From Odontocerum albicorne (taxonomy: Eukaryota > Arthropoda > Insecta > Trichoptera > Odontoceridae): a stretch of DNA of 64,000 bases. The stretch spans positions 16,022,189 through 16,086,188 of the forward strand of contig OX463852.1 in the NCBI GenBank assembly GCA_949825065.1, in the 5' to 3' direction. Under the pieces are notes generated by a model. The model saw only the letters and a program-made list of their open reading frames with translations, made no database searches and was not told the origin of the DNA. Below, one piece after another: positions 22,850-34,719 of the stretch (position 1 is its first letter; each line of letters starts with the position of its first letter). Made by a program: the position numbers and the translations under genes.

Positions 22850-24120
22850 TCTTCAACAGATAGAGGGAGAGTCAAACGAGTTTGGATCTTATGTACATAA
22901 ACAATTTGAAATGCAAAAGAAAATGTTACCAGAGGTTAATTTGTCTTTGCCCTTTTTTTGAACTTTGAAAGTTTCTCGGCAGATTGAGTTTTAAAAAAAT
23001 GACATAGAAAAATAATTTGAAAGTCACAGATTTCTTTTTAGATATGGTGATAAAGTTTTTATTTTTTTTATTTTTCTTGTTTTTTTAATTTTAAATTGGA
23101 TTTTGACACTTTTTGTTTAGTTTTTTTTTTATCATCTAACTATTCTAAGTTTTTATTTCACTCATATTTTTCATAAGTTATATTAACGAAGCATAATTTA
23201 TTTTTAATAATATCATTAAAGTTAAGGTTGTTGAAAAGAAGTAATGTTTTTATTTTTTCGTCTAATTAGAAAACGTTTTTTTTTATCAACATATGTTCGA
23301 ATATAAGATATATTTAAGCAAACAGGTTTCGATCAGATCATCTATTAGTAGGAAAAACATAAAATTTCATGTGAACTGAACTTAATATTTGTATGTTGCG
23401 TAGCATACCGTTAAATATTTCCTTTCCATCCACTCTACAAATTAGGACGAAATTTTAATAAATACGGTTGCCATGCCATTTTTATGCTGGTATTAAATAT
23501 CTCTAAATGCTACCGGTTTTTTTTCTAAGAATATTTTATATTCATGCTCATCTAAGACGTATTTTTATTTTACTTAATATTTTACTTCAACATTTTCCAA
23601 CTGCATAACCGTTTGAGAATAAATCTAACACTATTCATTGAAGCAGCCGCTTCTATAACCTCCTTCAATATTTTCTATTGACTTACCTTACATTTTAAAT
23701 GATCTTTGTCAAGCTTGTCACAGCTGATTTTGCATTCCAATTCGTTTTCGGATCTCTGCTTGACATCCTCCATTAAATGAATAAAGAAATAATAACTAAT
23801 TAGGTAATTTTACGCCAGTTTCTGGAAGTATCCGTCATAATAATATATATGTATGTGCTCAACATAAATTGATAAAAACATTAATATTATTCCATGTGTT
23901 TTGTATGGTGTTATCCATTTTGTCTTTTGAATATCTTGTTATCCATTTCGTTTTCGGATCTCTATTTTACGTCTTCCATTCCTCGAATAAACAAATAAGA
24001 AATTTTTCAAAATTTTCAAGTTAGTTTACGAAAGTACTCGTCAACATATATTTGTGTACAACAGTGATTAAAAAAATTATCTTATATCTTTAGTAAGGAA
24101 TATTGCTATTCGTTTTAAAG
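22850..24120. other. AT-rich DNA, nothing recognised
   Basis: Long T-rich runs. The words 'ttcgttttcggatctct' recur at about 23742 and 23949 with similar flanks ('catcctccatt' / 'cgtcttccatt' then 'aataaa.aaataa'), suggesting an old duplication of roughly 100-200 bp. No coding evidence. Confidence 0.35.
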
Positions 24121-24124
24121 TTGC

Positions 24125-24600
24125 TAATGAACGTGTAGGAACTACTGTCGTCGCTGAATATTGTCGTCACACACGGTCAACGACCGACGAAACGACCTTC
24201 GGATATGTCCAAAGGTCGCATACCAAAACATTGAAATTGTTTACCCGCAAATACTATTTACGATACATTCCACAGTAGAAAGAGAACGCATCACGCTGTC
24301 TCGCCGTTTTCGCCAACAAATTATCTACCCACAATATTATTCGCGACGTCTGCAATATTTCAATCGACCATCTCTGCACGCACAGGAGTGAGATAAAAAT
24401 ATATTGCGGGCGCACTCCCGCGCCCATTCTGAAATGTATAAATACCTACTTACCGATAAATAAAGCATCATTAATCACTATTTATTATTCATCGATTCAT
24501 TCACTCTCTGCTTCCGCATTGCTAATTGACGTATTTTATTTAAATACCAAACAATCAAAATCATCAGCGCGTCCTTCAAGGACATTCGCTAAAAACGTCT
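24125..24600 (+). other. LTR-like regulatory stretch, tentative
   Basis: A GC-richer block with TATAAATACC near 24437, AATAAA near 24460 and pyrimidine-rich sequence after it. That is the promoter-then-polyadenylation order found in LTRs. I could not find paired ends or a target duplication, and no gag/pol sequence lies nearby. It may equally be another repeat or a host promoter. Confidence 0.2.
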
Positions 24601-25490
24601 TATTGAACACTCAATATCGTACGTAGGCTTAGTAGGATATGCAAAAACATATAATATCTAACGGATTTCTAATAAAATCAATGAGGCGCACAAAAGATCA
24701 TGTTTTTTATTCTTAAAGTATATTCAATCTGATGTTCGATTTGACCCAATTTGCTATTAAACTTGACAAACACTCAATAAAACTCCGATTTGGTTCGAAT
24801 CCTTGAGACTTGATTTTATTAAGAATTTGAACTGTTTGGACACTCGAATTACGAAAATCCCGTAGCACTCAAACTAGTAATTTGACGGGTCACAATGACC
24901 TCTTATTCGGTCCCGTATTCCCGGATAACCGATTTACTGTATCATTTAATATCCAAACCTTCGTTACGGAGGGTCGGAATAGCCACCCTTTTACTGTGGG
25001 CCGATCTTGCACTGGGCGAAAAATCCAATCTCTAATAAAAATACAATAAAATTTACCCAATAAAACTTTTTATTGCCGCCCAAGGGTATCAATTGTCCCC
25101 CCTGCCATTTCTTGAAATGTCCTTTTTTTTTTTTTTGAAAAAAGAAATTCCCTTGAATGGGCTCCCCTTTTCCGTGAATTTGTACTTTTTTTCCTTAATT
25201 GGAAATTATGCAAATCTTATATTATCTTTGAATTTTGCTATCTGATTAAAGGTAAAAAAAACTTTATTTACGTTGTTTAAAATTTATTTAATTTAATTAT
25301 AATCTTTTTAATTCTCATGAAATTTTAACAACACTCTTCTATCAAGTTGATATAACTAGAACGATACAAATTATCCGTTGCACGTCGATGGATTTTATCA
25401 TATTTTTATATAAAATAGATCAGTAAGATATAATTAAATAATAAAACATAATTTTTACACTTGTACATTTTTTTCTTTCCTTAATCATCC
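24600..25490. other. Unassigned DNA with a GC-richer centre
   Basis: The part at 24890-25160 is less AT-rich ('ccgtattcccggataaccga', 'gtgggccgatcttgcactgg') and may belong to an old element, but no motif identifies it. Confidence 0.3.
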
Positions 25491-25534
25491 GCAATAGTGA
25501 AATATAAAAGAGAATTACTGATCTCCCGCAAACT

Positions 25535-26150
25535 CCAGGAAAGAGTGACATCGATGCCCTTATTCATCGGTGGTTGCCTGGTTGAGTGTCAGGACGTGGT
25601 TAAATACCTCGGCCTGCACCTCGACCGGCGACTGACGTGGAAAATCCATCTGAATACCATCAGACTTAAGCATTAAAATGTCGTAGGGTCTATCAGCTCG
25701 ATATTTCATCAATGCAGCATCATTTCACCCAAAAATAAGCTTCTTCTCTATTAAACCCTTCATCGTCCCATCGAGACCTATGCGGCACCCGTTTTGGGGT
25801 AGTGTGAGGAACACTGATCACCTGAAGCTTCAAGGAGTGCAGAACAAGGCATTCCAAATCTCAGAACAAGGCATAAAACCCATACCAGAATAAACCTCTC
25901 CAGACTTATTGCCGAACTGTACGAAGAAACCTTCCAACACCTTGCTTCAACTGGGAAGTTCTGTAAAAGTCATCATGACCACAGCAATCGTCTAATATCT
26001 GCCCTGGGGGCTTACGAGAGTAAGTCCGGTCTAACTTTCCATTATAATCCCAGGCTTCCGAAGCATCATATGTTGCTTGACTAGTCCACCTACAGTATTA
26101 GCAGGGAGGACCAAGGTCTGAGAGAATGTGATAGAATACAAGTAGCCTGA
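25535..26150 (+). pseudogene. Jockey-like LINE C-terminal fragment
   Basis: The plus strand encodes, after GGCLVECQDV, the conserved segment VVKYLGLHLDRRLTWKIHL (about 25597-25653). This is the 'YLG..LD..L.W..H' block that follows the reverse transcriptase palm in Jockey/I/R1-type LINEs. Further downstream are weaker matches (RINLSRLIAELYEETFQHL, about 25890-25950). Stops and frame changes are frequent. The 5' two thirds of the element are missing. It may belong to the same family as the fragment at 7425-8110, which ends upstream of this block. Confidence 0.75.
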
Positions 26151-26364
26151 ACGAGTGGGCATGTACGTGCTAAATAATTGGTTGTTAGAATTGTTATCTA
26201 GTTATAAGTAGTATCTAGGTATTAACTATTTCTAAGAATTTAAATATTTAGATCGTTAAAAATGAAATGAATTGTACAATAAAAAAATCAAGTTAAGTTA
26301 ATTCATAGTTATAATGTATAAATTACTCGTAGATAAGTTCTTAAGATATACATTTGTAAATAGA

Positions 26365-26545
26365 TATACAGCCTAGGGAAATGTATACCTTCCAACCGAA
26401 TCTCTTCCAACCAACCTGAAATATGTTAAATCAGAATGGAAACCTTTTTTAAAAAAAATCTGGGTTCCAGCGGGATTTGAACCCGCAACCTATGGGGTGG
26501 GAGACGAGCGTCCTACCAACTAGGCCAATCTGTCGCACTGTTTAA
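26365..26545 (-). mobile_element. SINE family A
   Basis: Complement: tRNA-like head with GTTGGTAGGACGCTCGTCTC (A box side) and GCGGGTTCAAATCCCGCTGG (B box, about 26468-26487), then 'aacccagattttttttaaaa' and a body with 'aggttggttggaagagattc' near 26400. The head keeps good stem complementarity around the B box. The far tail is diverged. Confidence 0.85.
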
Positions 26546-26549
26546 AAAA

Positions 26550-28190
26550 TATCAACGTTTATAAATTCAAGTCTAAAATACGTTGAACATACCCATAAAA
26601 TATAATTTTTTTTAAATAGAGTAATGAATAAAATGCGTTCTTAAAAGGTTATTTTATTCCAACGTTAAACATATACTTTCCCGACTATAGAAAATTATTT
26701 ATATCTAACTTCCTTTACACAGTTTATTTAATTTTCCAGGGTATTACTGTTATACTTGCATATGCACAAAGAAGTCTTAACAAGTAATTAGTTTTTTTTT
26801 TTTATTTCGATTTTAAAATTGCACGTAATGAGGTCGGCTTGTAAGTTCTGCTCCCCCTGAGAATTGTTCTTTAAAATCTATTAAAGCCGGTGCCACACAA
26901 AGGAGCCCCTAAATCTCAAAGTCACGCCTCGTCTCGCTTTACCGAATTCAATTTGTCATAATGCATTTTCTTCTTCACTCCTATATAAATTCAAACCCCG
27001 AGTGAATCACAAATCGGACCAATCATCCCGAAATGAGAATGAGTAGGAAAATATGGCGTTCTTTTCTTACGTTTGCCAGTGGCATAACTTTTACATTCAA
27101 TGTTTTTAATGACATATCTCTTGATGTAGGTTTGGTCATGTATGTGGGATAACAAATTGTCAAATTTGAAAAGAATTTGCTAGACTTCACTTGCTGCGGT
27201 TAAAACAAGAAGACCGACTTTAATTAAGTAGACAATTAACAGATAACATAATTTGCAACGCGACTTGACATTACGGAAGAGAAAACAGTGGTGGTTGAAA
27301 ATAATAGAAGTTACAGTAAGTAACTGATAATATTAATGAACATCAGACCAGTCGGATAAGGGTGAACAAGGTAACGACGTATTTTTTTTACTAAATAATT
27401 AGTTACATGTTTAATAATCTAGTCGTACTTTGTTCATTTTTTAATGGACAGTTTATTTCTGACATTTAAAAGATTTTCTTCTAAGTAGATAAACACTGTT
27501 TTAAGGCCTGTATTTTTCAAACATTGGCATAATATGTGAATGAAAAAAATATATTTAACTATTGCAAGAATTCATAAAAAATATACATATGAGGCAACGA
27601 AAATAAAAAGGTCAGAAAAATGATTAATAATCGTCTGGAAATTCTAACACGTGCAAAAATGTTATGAAAATAACACAAATATTAATAAAACACCTGTTAG
27701 GCAGACATAAGTATCTATTAAGAGTTGTAGATAATAAAAAATGTTAAAAAATATTTTGTTTCTTAGTTTGTCATAGTTGCACAAAGAAAAGTTTTTTGAA
27801 ATGTCTAATAAATTAGATTTCTGAAAAATTCCTCGAAAGTACGAACAAAAAGATAGTTCCTGAATAATTTCCTAAACATTATTTGAAAATATCCTTAGTT
27901 TCCTCGTCTCGAAATCGATATTCCGCTCTTTATATAAATAATGGACAAAAGTTTAAAATGTATCGACAAAACTTTGTTCGGCCCGGTATAAACTTTTACA
28001 AAGAGGGGACAAATAGAGTTACGCCTCTGTTCTCTACCTTAGTTTTGTACTAAAATATTAATGGCATTGCTACCTTTGATTCTTTGGGGAGCGAATTTGG
28101 TCGAAACAAATGTCAGTACATAGTGTAAGTACACCTTTAGGAATTCGAGTTTTGTTGGAAACTGAACTCTGCTGTCAAATAAAATAGGAT
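26550..28190. other. AT-rich DNA, nothing recognised
   Basis: No repeat family, coding word or tRNA box seen. Confidence 0.4.
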
Positions 28191-28510
28191 TCGCAATTGT
28201 TTGAGTGTATTTTATTGTTTTTTTTTTATTTCACATGGGACGATATCTTTGGAAGGAAAAATTCTATACGATCAAATATTGACTGAAGTAAATAGCAAAG
28301 TAATTTACATATCTTTTGAATTCGATTTTAAATTAAAGCGTTTTGAATTTGCAAATATCGGAAAACGGCTAAAGAAGTTTAATTCGAGAATTATTTATTG
28401 TAGTTTTGAATATACATACTTAAAAAAAATAGTAATATACACGTATGTTATTTAAACATTTTAAGTAGCTTATTTTATATGATAATCTGTTAAAAATAAA
28501 AATGAACCAA

Positions 28511-28768
28511 AAATACTCATACGATCAAATCAATTAAATATTCGTGCAAAATTAAATACTCATACGATCAAATCAATTCAATATTCGTGCAAAATTAAAT
28601 ACTCATACGATCAAATCAATTCAATATTCGTGTAAAATTAAATACTCATATGATCAAATCAATTCAATATTCGTGCAAAATTAAATACTCATACGATCAA
28701 ATCAATTCAATATTCGTGCAAAATTAAATACTCATACGATCAAATCAATTCAATATTCGTGTAAAATT
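28511..28768 (+). repeat. 43-bp tandem array, six units
   Basis: AAATACTCATACGATCAAAT begins units at 28511, 28554, 28597, 28640, 28683 and 28726. Units differ at one to three positions only, so the expansion is young. Confidence 0.95.
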
Positions 28769-28899
28769 AAAAAAACCTTTCATTTAATGTATTTAAGGTT
28801 TTATTCTTGATACTTGATTTGGAGTTTATTTTTTAATCTATTTTTTTCCTCACATTGATACTTTTGCCCTTGGGAAGATATATAAGAGAGAGATCTTAG

Positions 28900-29060
28900 G
28901 GTTGGAGCTCCGATCAGTTCAGGATGGGGGTGTTAAATAATAATTAATGTCTTGTTTGTGCTCCCCTGAAGATGAGGTGAAAGCCTTGAAACCGGTAGGA
29001 TTATACCGTTACAAAAAATTGGAATAAATAGTGTTTGATAAAAATAAATTACAATTAATG
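28900..29060 (+). repeat. Terminal-repeat-like module with CTGAAGA...GAAAC signature
   Basis: CTGAAGATGAGGTGAAAGCC followed by TTGAAACCGG at about 28966, then AATAAATAGTGTTTGATAAA. The AATAAA-GTGTTTGATAAAA end is shared with 50625-50665. A CUGA-GA, short stem-loop, GAAA layout recalls the hammerhead-like modules in Penelope-like retroelement terminal repeats, but the core here is imperfect. Confidence 0.3.
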
Positions 29061-29094
29061 TATCTTTATCCACATTATTATGCAGTAGATATGA

Positions 29095-29325
29095 TGACAT
29101 CCGTGGCCTTATTGGAATGATATAGTAGTTATCTTCTGACCCGGGGTTTGGTGGATCATTTTCCGTTGAAAAACGTGATTTTTTTTAAGATTTCAAGTCT
29201 GATGATGTTTACTTACCACCTCTAAAATATATAGTATTTCTGGTAGAGAAGAACATATTGTACAATAAACTCGCCAGGTTGTACTTTATGCAATGAACCG
29301 TAATACAATATGCAGAGTGAAACTT
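29095..29325 (+). mobile_element. SINE family A, diverged
   Basis: Head TCCGTGGCCTTATTGGAATG and a weak B-box region, then 'atttcaagtctgatgatgtt', then the tail 'caataaactcgccaggttgt' followed by 'actttatgcaatgaaccgta'. Point changes in the B box probably make it transcriptionally weak. Confidence 0.75.
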
Positions 29326-29518
29326 ATGTAAATTAACCTCAATTCAATTTAATTACGTTATTTATAAAATATGGTTTTGTAAATATTTTCGTGCCATAGT
29401 AAAAATATCGAAAGACCCCGTTTCGTTCATTCATTAAAAACTTATTCCTCATTAGAACTTTTTTTAAACGTTACAGTTTATGTTTGCAGTAGAGAACTAT
29501 ACACTTTTGACGTTTTTT

Positions 29519-29660
29519 ATTCATTCGAATTTGGTTTAAAAATCTTTGACGTAATTATTATCTATTATAATTAAGTTTATAAACCTTTGACATTGATTAT
29601 TTATTATAATTTGGTTTATAAATCTGTAACGTTTATTATTCATTAGATTTTGGTTTGCCT
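29519..29660 (+). repeat. Degenerate ~39-bp tandem repeat, three units
   Basis: TTTGGTTTATAAATCTGTAACG-like units (with variants at about 29530, 29575 and 29610), each followed by a TTATTATTCATTA-like word. Confidence 0.7.
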
Positions 29661-30011
29661 TTTTACTTAAAGTATTCCTTATAAGTATTTAAAAGCAATA
29701 CTCGTACACTACAAAGCGTCATAAAGAGAATACACATTTTTTTTTCAAGTAATGATTATGTTAAAAAAAAATCCATCTCACGTTTGATAACCACGTATTT
29801 TGGTTAATAAAAATAAATTATCGAGAGTCAAAGAAGGTACAAGGGCTTAAATAAATAAGAATTAAACAGAAAAGAAGAGCCGCAAGAGCTTTATTGCTTA
29901 AAAATAATTTAAAAGCTGATTTTGTCACGTTTTATTATTTTCATGCTATTTTTCATTTAACTCTTAACAGAGATATTTTACTGTCTTGTATTACGCTTTC
30001 ATTGTTTATAT

Positions 30012-30200
30012 TATAGTACAACCTGTTAGGTTTATTACCATGTGGAAATCTTTTGCAACCAACCAAAAATATTTTTAAGGTTTAAGGTGTAAAGCAGATA
30101 AATATATTTTTTTAATAAAAAAAACTAGAATACCGAGAGAATTATAGCCACAACTCCGTATTGGAAAACCGGTAGGTATTTTACCAATTAGACCATGGAA
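30012..30200 (-). mobile_element. SINE family A, decayed
   Basis: Complement begins ATTCCATGGTCTAATTGGTA (A-box side, about 30180-30199). The B box is lost. A body with 'ggttggttgcaaaagatttc' and 'cacatggtaataaacctaac' ends near 'aggttgtact' at 30016-30025. Confidence 0.75.
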
Positions 30201-30847
30201 TTTTTTTTTTGTATATATTGTGACTTTAATGATTATAACGAATATTTCAGCATCTGCGTATTCATAAAAAAGTTATTTTTCTTTACTAATTTACTCACTT
30301 CGCGTATAACTTTTGGAAGTTAAGTTTTAGTCAGCTATCAGTTATTTTTCACTAAATGGTAAAAAAAATCTTAATAAAACTTGACTTGGTCTAGATGGTG
30401 CGTGAGTGTTACTGATTATTGTGTAATCTTCAACCAGCGGTTTGCGTGCGTAGCGAAATTCTTATTAAGAATGTAGTTATATAAAATATTCATCTATCCC
30501 TATGCATGTTAATGTGTTCCCTTTGCTTGTTATTTTTCGGCAATTTTCTGACTTATAATTCGATAACGCTAGTTATTTCCATGCGTTTATGATATATTTC
30601 GACCCATTTCTTTTGTTTACATCATTAATTTTTTTGTCCTAATTGTTTTATTATGAGTGCATAATATTTTATTTGGAAATTATTTTCGACAAAATTATTT
30701 TCGCTTATAATGTCGACCTAATTTTTGGTCTGATCGGTTATTACCTATTATTAAATCACCAAATCGATTGCAAGTACTACGATTAACTGTATAATGTTTT
30801 TTGTTTTCATTATTTTTAGAGGTTAATGGAAGGTTTTTTTTTACTTT

Positions 30848-30909
30848 AAATATTTGGATATTAGATTTCAGGCAGTTTTATCTACCTGAAATGTAATATC
30901 CAAATATTT
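30848..30909 (+). repeat. 62-nt near-perfect hairpin
   Basis: Arms 30848-30875 and 30882-30909 (28 bp each) pair at 26 of 28 positions around a 6-nt loop TTTTAT. The left arm begins AAATATTTGGATATTAGATT. Size and pairing fit either a microRNA precursor or a tiny fold-back element. Lack of a longer basal stem or a conserved seed that I know leaves this open. Confidence 0.6.
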
Positions 30910-31390
30910 ATGTACATTTAATTTTTAAACAAACTACGAAGTTATCGTTGATTTTTTCATAGCATTTTTTTAATATACAAGGAAAATTGTTTAAGGCATA
31001 CACTTTATTAGCCTCCAATTATAATAGATTGATTTTTTGACAATTATTGAATTGTATTATTTGGTTTTAATGTTAATTTATCGTCAATTGAAATGATAAT
31101 CCAACAAAGTGTTAAAAATAAATTCTAAATGGTTTAGAATACTACCATTGTTATATAATATTAAAAAAAAAATTTGAGACTGGTATATATTATAAGAAAT
31201 GTATTCCAAACAAAGAAGTTATGTCCGCGGAATTTAATATTTAATTATAAGAAGTAAATTAAATTCATAAAGATGACAAGGAATAATTTGCACATGTGCA
31301 TTTTATCAAAAAAGTACTTAAAAGTAAAATTTGCCCAAAAAATATTATAAATTTTCTCCTCCCATGTTTTGGTTCACGTCGATGTTTTTC

Positions 31391-31803
31391 TTAATATAAA
31401 ATTAAAACACGGTCATTTTACTTTGTCCCATGTCATTTATTGCAAATCACAATGCATTTCAACACTAGCTGTGTCATCGTCACTTTAGTTGTCAAGAACT
31501 AAAGTATATATTAATTACATCATTTTGTGTATTGTTTATGTTAAAATATAGTAAAAGTGTCTATGGTGTACTATTTGTTGTTTATGGTAATAAGGAGGAA
31601 CAGGGTTAGAAGCGGAGTAGAGGATTAATGTAATTATTGATATTTTTATTTTGTTTGTTAGCCTTGTATGCTTTAATGTACACTTCAGTTTTTGACAACT
31701 CACCTGATAATGACACAGCAAGTGTTGAAACGCATTGTGATTTGCAATAAATAAATAACAATAAAACAGAGAAACCGTGTTTTAATTTTATATTAATTTT
31801 GGA
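31391..31803. mobile_element. Long inverted-repeat element (130-bp arms)
   Basis: The left arm (about 31391-31520) and right arm (about 31670-31803) are inverted copies. Shared words include AATATAAAATTAAAACACGG, TTATTGCAAATCACAATGC, TTCAACACT.GCTGTGTCAT and GTTGTCAA.AACT.AAGT. The middle of about 150 bp is unrelated. The right arm carries CTGATAATGACACAGCAAGT followed by GTTGAAACG, a CTGA...stem...GAAAC layout like 28966. It could be a MITE, or two inverted terminal pieces of a Penelope-like element. Non-coding. Confidence 0.65.
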
Positions 31804-32162
31804 GTTCCACAAAACGAGTGTTTGAGTTATTTAAGCAACTATATCGTTATTTGAAATTATGGTTTATATTCAAAAGTATCTGAAAAATTATGCTGCGTAT
31901 TTTATTTTAAATGTTGCGGACTTAATATTAGCCCCTGAAACTTCAAAGACCAAAATCGGTTTAATTGTTCTAAAGTGTTACGGATAAATATAAAATTACA
32001 AAAAACGTCATGCCTTTGAAATATTAAGTAATTTTTTTAACTTAACTCTAGGTTTAAGAAGACTTTTCTATTTTTTTATGCAATACTAAAGTTAATGATA
32101 AAATAAGCTATCTAAAAAAACTAAGTTAATAGTATTATAATCGTATTCTACTTTCGATGTGT

Positions 32163-32340
32163 ACAGTCCAACCTAGTGGGTTAATTGCCACGTGGCATTT
32201 TTTCAACCATCCAGAAAAATTAAACAAGTTTTAGTAAAAACCAGACTGAAATCGTTTTTTTTTTAAACCGGGTACCAAAGGGAATCGAACCACCAACCCT
32301 CGGACTATCAAATACACGATTTATCAACTAGACCATGACT
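32163..32340 (-). mobile_element. SINE family A
   Basis: Complement: AGTCATGGTCTAGTTGATAA (A-box side), a B-box-like GGTTCGATTCCCTTTGG (about 32280-32296), then T-rich joint, 'cagtctggtttttactaaaa', 'ctggatggttgaaaaaatgc', 'cacgtggcaattaacccact' and 'aggttggactgtaca'. Confidence 0.85.
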
Positions 32341-32409
32341 TACTTAAAGAATCATTTATTGAATTGAAATTAAAACTAAATTTTATGTAGGAGTTTAATT
32401 AAATTTTGT

Positions 32410-32830
32410 TTGATTCTATTTTGCCCAACTGGCAATTTTATATATAAATCATGAAAGTCGCGTCGATCGGATATAATTTTATTTTATTTTCCTTTGTGTT
32501 AATGGCATTGTACTATTCAAATTTTTTAAATCGCGTCAATTTTGATGAAAAAAATCTTCTTTGTCTAAATGGTACAATTATATATAAATTATTAAAACTG
32601 CGTCGATTTTATAAATTTTTATTTTATTCTTCCCTGTCTATCTGACAATATTCTACAATATATAAATATTTAAAATCACGTCAATTTGTTATATATAACT
32701 TTTAACTGACAATATTCTATATAAAACTTTGAAATTGCGTCAATTTTATAAAAATAATATTTAATTATACTTTGTCTTACTGCCAATATTGTATAAAAAT
32801 ATTTAAAATTACGTAAATTTGATCAAAATT
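32410..32830 (+). repeat. Degenerate ~70-bp tandem repeat, about six units
   Basis: The core word [A/C]T[T/C][A/G]CGTCAATTTT recurs at about 32459, 32530, 32599, 32676, 32735 and 32810. Between the cores lie 'actggcaatattttatataaa'-like words. Old, diverged array. Confidence 0.75.
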
Positions 32831-32839
32831 CTAATAGAT

Positions 32840-34020
32840 TCGTGATAACTTAGAAAATAAGCCTTTTGAAGTAAAATTTACGTTGGTTTAGTTAAAAAAA
32901 AAATTGTTTCTGTTATTTGAATACTGTTAAATATCAAAAAGTGAATAGCAAAATATTTAATTTACCAATGACTTATTCGTTTTTTCAGGGCAATATAAAG
33001 AGATAAGCTAAACTTACGCATTTTCTAAACAAAACTCCTTGAACCAAAATCCCTACCGCGGCTAACAGCACTGATTCGTTAAGTGTTCTCAAAACCCAAA
33101 CAATCAAATCACTTTCAAGATATGTCGAATTTTGATTATGTGTTTCAACTTGTTTACATCCTTTTACAAGCAAAGTTATAAACTAAAATAGGTTAATTTC
33201 AAGTGCGACAAAAATATTGAATGGCATGTAAAAAGTTTAGAGGTAAGTACAGTTTTAAAAGTAGTAGGTACTCAAAATTCCATTATTATTTCTAGAAATA
33301 TTAAAATAAACTGTCAAACAATATTTTTATTTGTAATATTTGGAAAAAAAGTCAGAGTGACTTTCATACATCAACCAAATTAATGTTTTTATTACTTATT
33401 TGAATTTAATTCCTTTTTGTATGACAAATATTTCAAAATTAATAAAGTTTCTTAGAACTTTTTAAATTTACTAAAGGATTGATTACGACCTGTAAAGGCT
33501 GAACGAGTCAATATAATTTGGACGTATACATCCAAAAAGAACCCAACCCACAAAACTTAAGTTTTTTTTTTATATTTGAAATATCAAAAGAACATAAATT
33601 GTTTGTGGAAGGCTATCAATCCTGTTGAATACATATTTCGTGGTTAAATTCGGTCTTAAAAATTGACCAAATTCATATAAGGTAATATATTTCCTAGATT
33701 TACTCAGAACAGGTGTAACATAGTGGTAAGGTTCTATTTTTTTAGAAATGTCAATTAAGTATGACTTAAAATAGCACTTGAAACTAGAATTCATGTCATA
33801 AATATACCCTTGAGATGACGAAGATGTGGTTACTTGAAATAAAAACAATTGAGCTTTATTAAAAGTTATTATAAATTTTATAATTATTTACTTATTTACG
33901 GTCAAATACGATGCTTAATATTTTTTACAAAAAACAATTGAAATTCAGTTTGCACGGGAATACAGAAATAAAAAAAGATTACAAGAACGATAAAAAGATC
34001 GAATTACTAACATGATTCAA
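32840..34020. other. AT-rich DNA, nothing recognised
   Basis: A 92-codon minus-strand open frame (33570-33848) exists, but it resembles nothing I know. Confidence 0.35.
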
Positions 34021-34034
34021 ATAACTTGCAGTAA

Positions 34035-34140
34035 AAAAGAAGTACATACGCACTACTTGACACAATACACCAGGGCTCAGAAGACCCAAGGCCGCATATC
34101 GGGAAAAAAAATCTGTTTAGAAAAATAAAAATCAACGTAA
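34035..34140 (+). repeat. Left arm of an inverted pair
   Basis: CACCAGGGCTCAGAAGACCC followed by 'aaggccgcatatcgggaaaa' matches the complement of 35370-35490 over about 100 bp ('gccagggctcagaaggccca'). May be the terminal inverted repeat of a 1.4-kb element, or one of two separate copies of a small repeat. Confidence 0.6.
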
Positions 34141-34719
34141 AAATAATACACTATTGACACGTTTCAATCAACATACTCGTACTTAGACAGCTCAGCTTGT
34201 ATTGTTTTTTCTTCTTTGCAGATTAAAAATAGTTTTTACATTAATAAAAACGTCCTTACAATAATATTTGTTAAAAAGTTTTTAAGAAAAAAAAATATTC
34301 TTGAGCCTTTTGGTAAAATTAATGATAAAAATATACACACACACATATATACATGGAAATGTGTATTTAATGTTTCCATAATTATATGCAATTATTAAAA
34401 TTAAAAAATATGTACTTATTCTTATAGACATTTTAAAACTTAGAAGCATTGAAATAAAAAAAACCCAACCATAAGTCTATGCACTAATCATTATGCTTTA
34501 TATAATTTAAGCAAGTTATTAGTGGGATTTGATTTAGAAAACATTCAAACTAAAATGTCTCATTTGTAAAGTTTTTCTTAGTACTTCAACACTAAACAAA
34601 ATGAGTCATATTTTTGTATGTAAAATGTCGATAAACGTCTGAACGTGAAAAAAATGGAATGATAAATCAAATGGCAACAATAAGCAAACGTTTTAAACTG
34701 TCAAGGTTCAAGGTTTACA

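Noticed and set aside
24161..24391. Arg-rich 76-codon ORF as a gene
   Set aside because: No domain recognised; the block looks more like a regulatory or LTR-type stretch.
28511..28768. CRISPR array
   Set aside because: Units are contiguous without unique spacers and the genome is eukaryotic.
33570..33848. 92-codon minus-strand frame
   Set aside because: No recognisable domain, AT-driven composition and no splice or promoter support.
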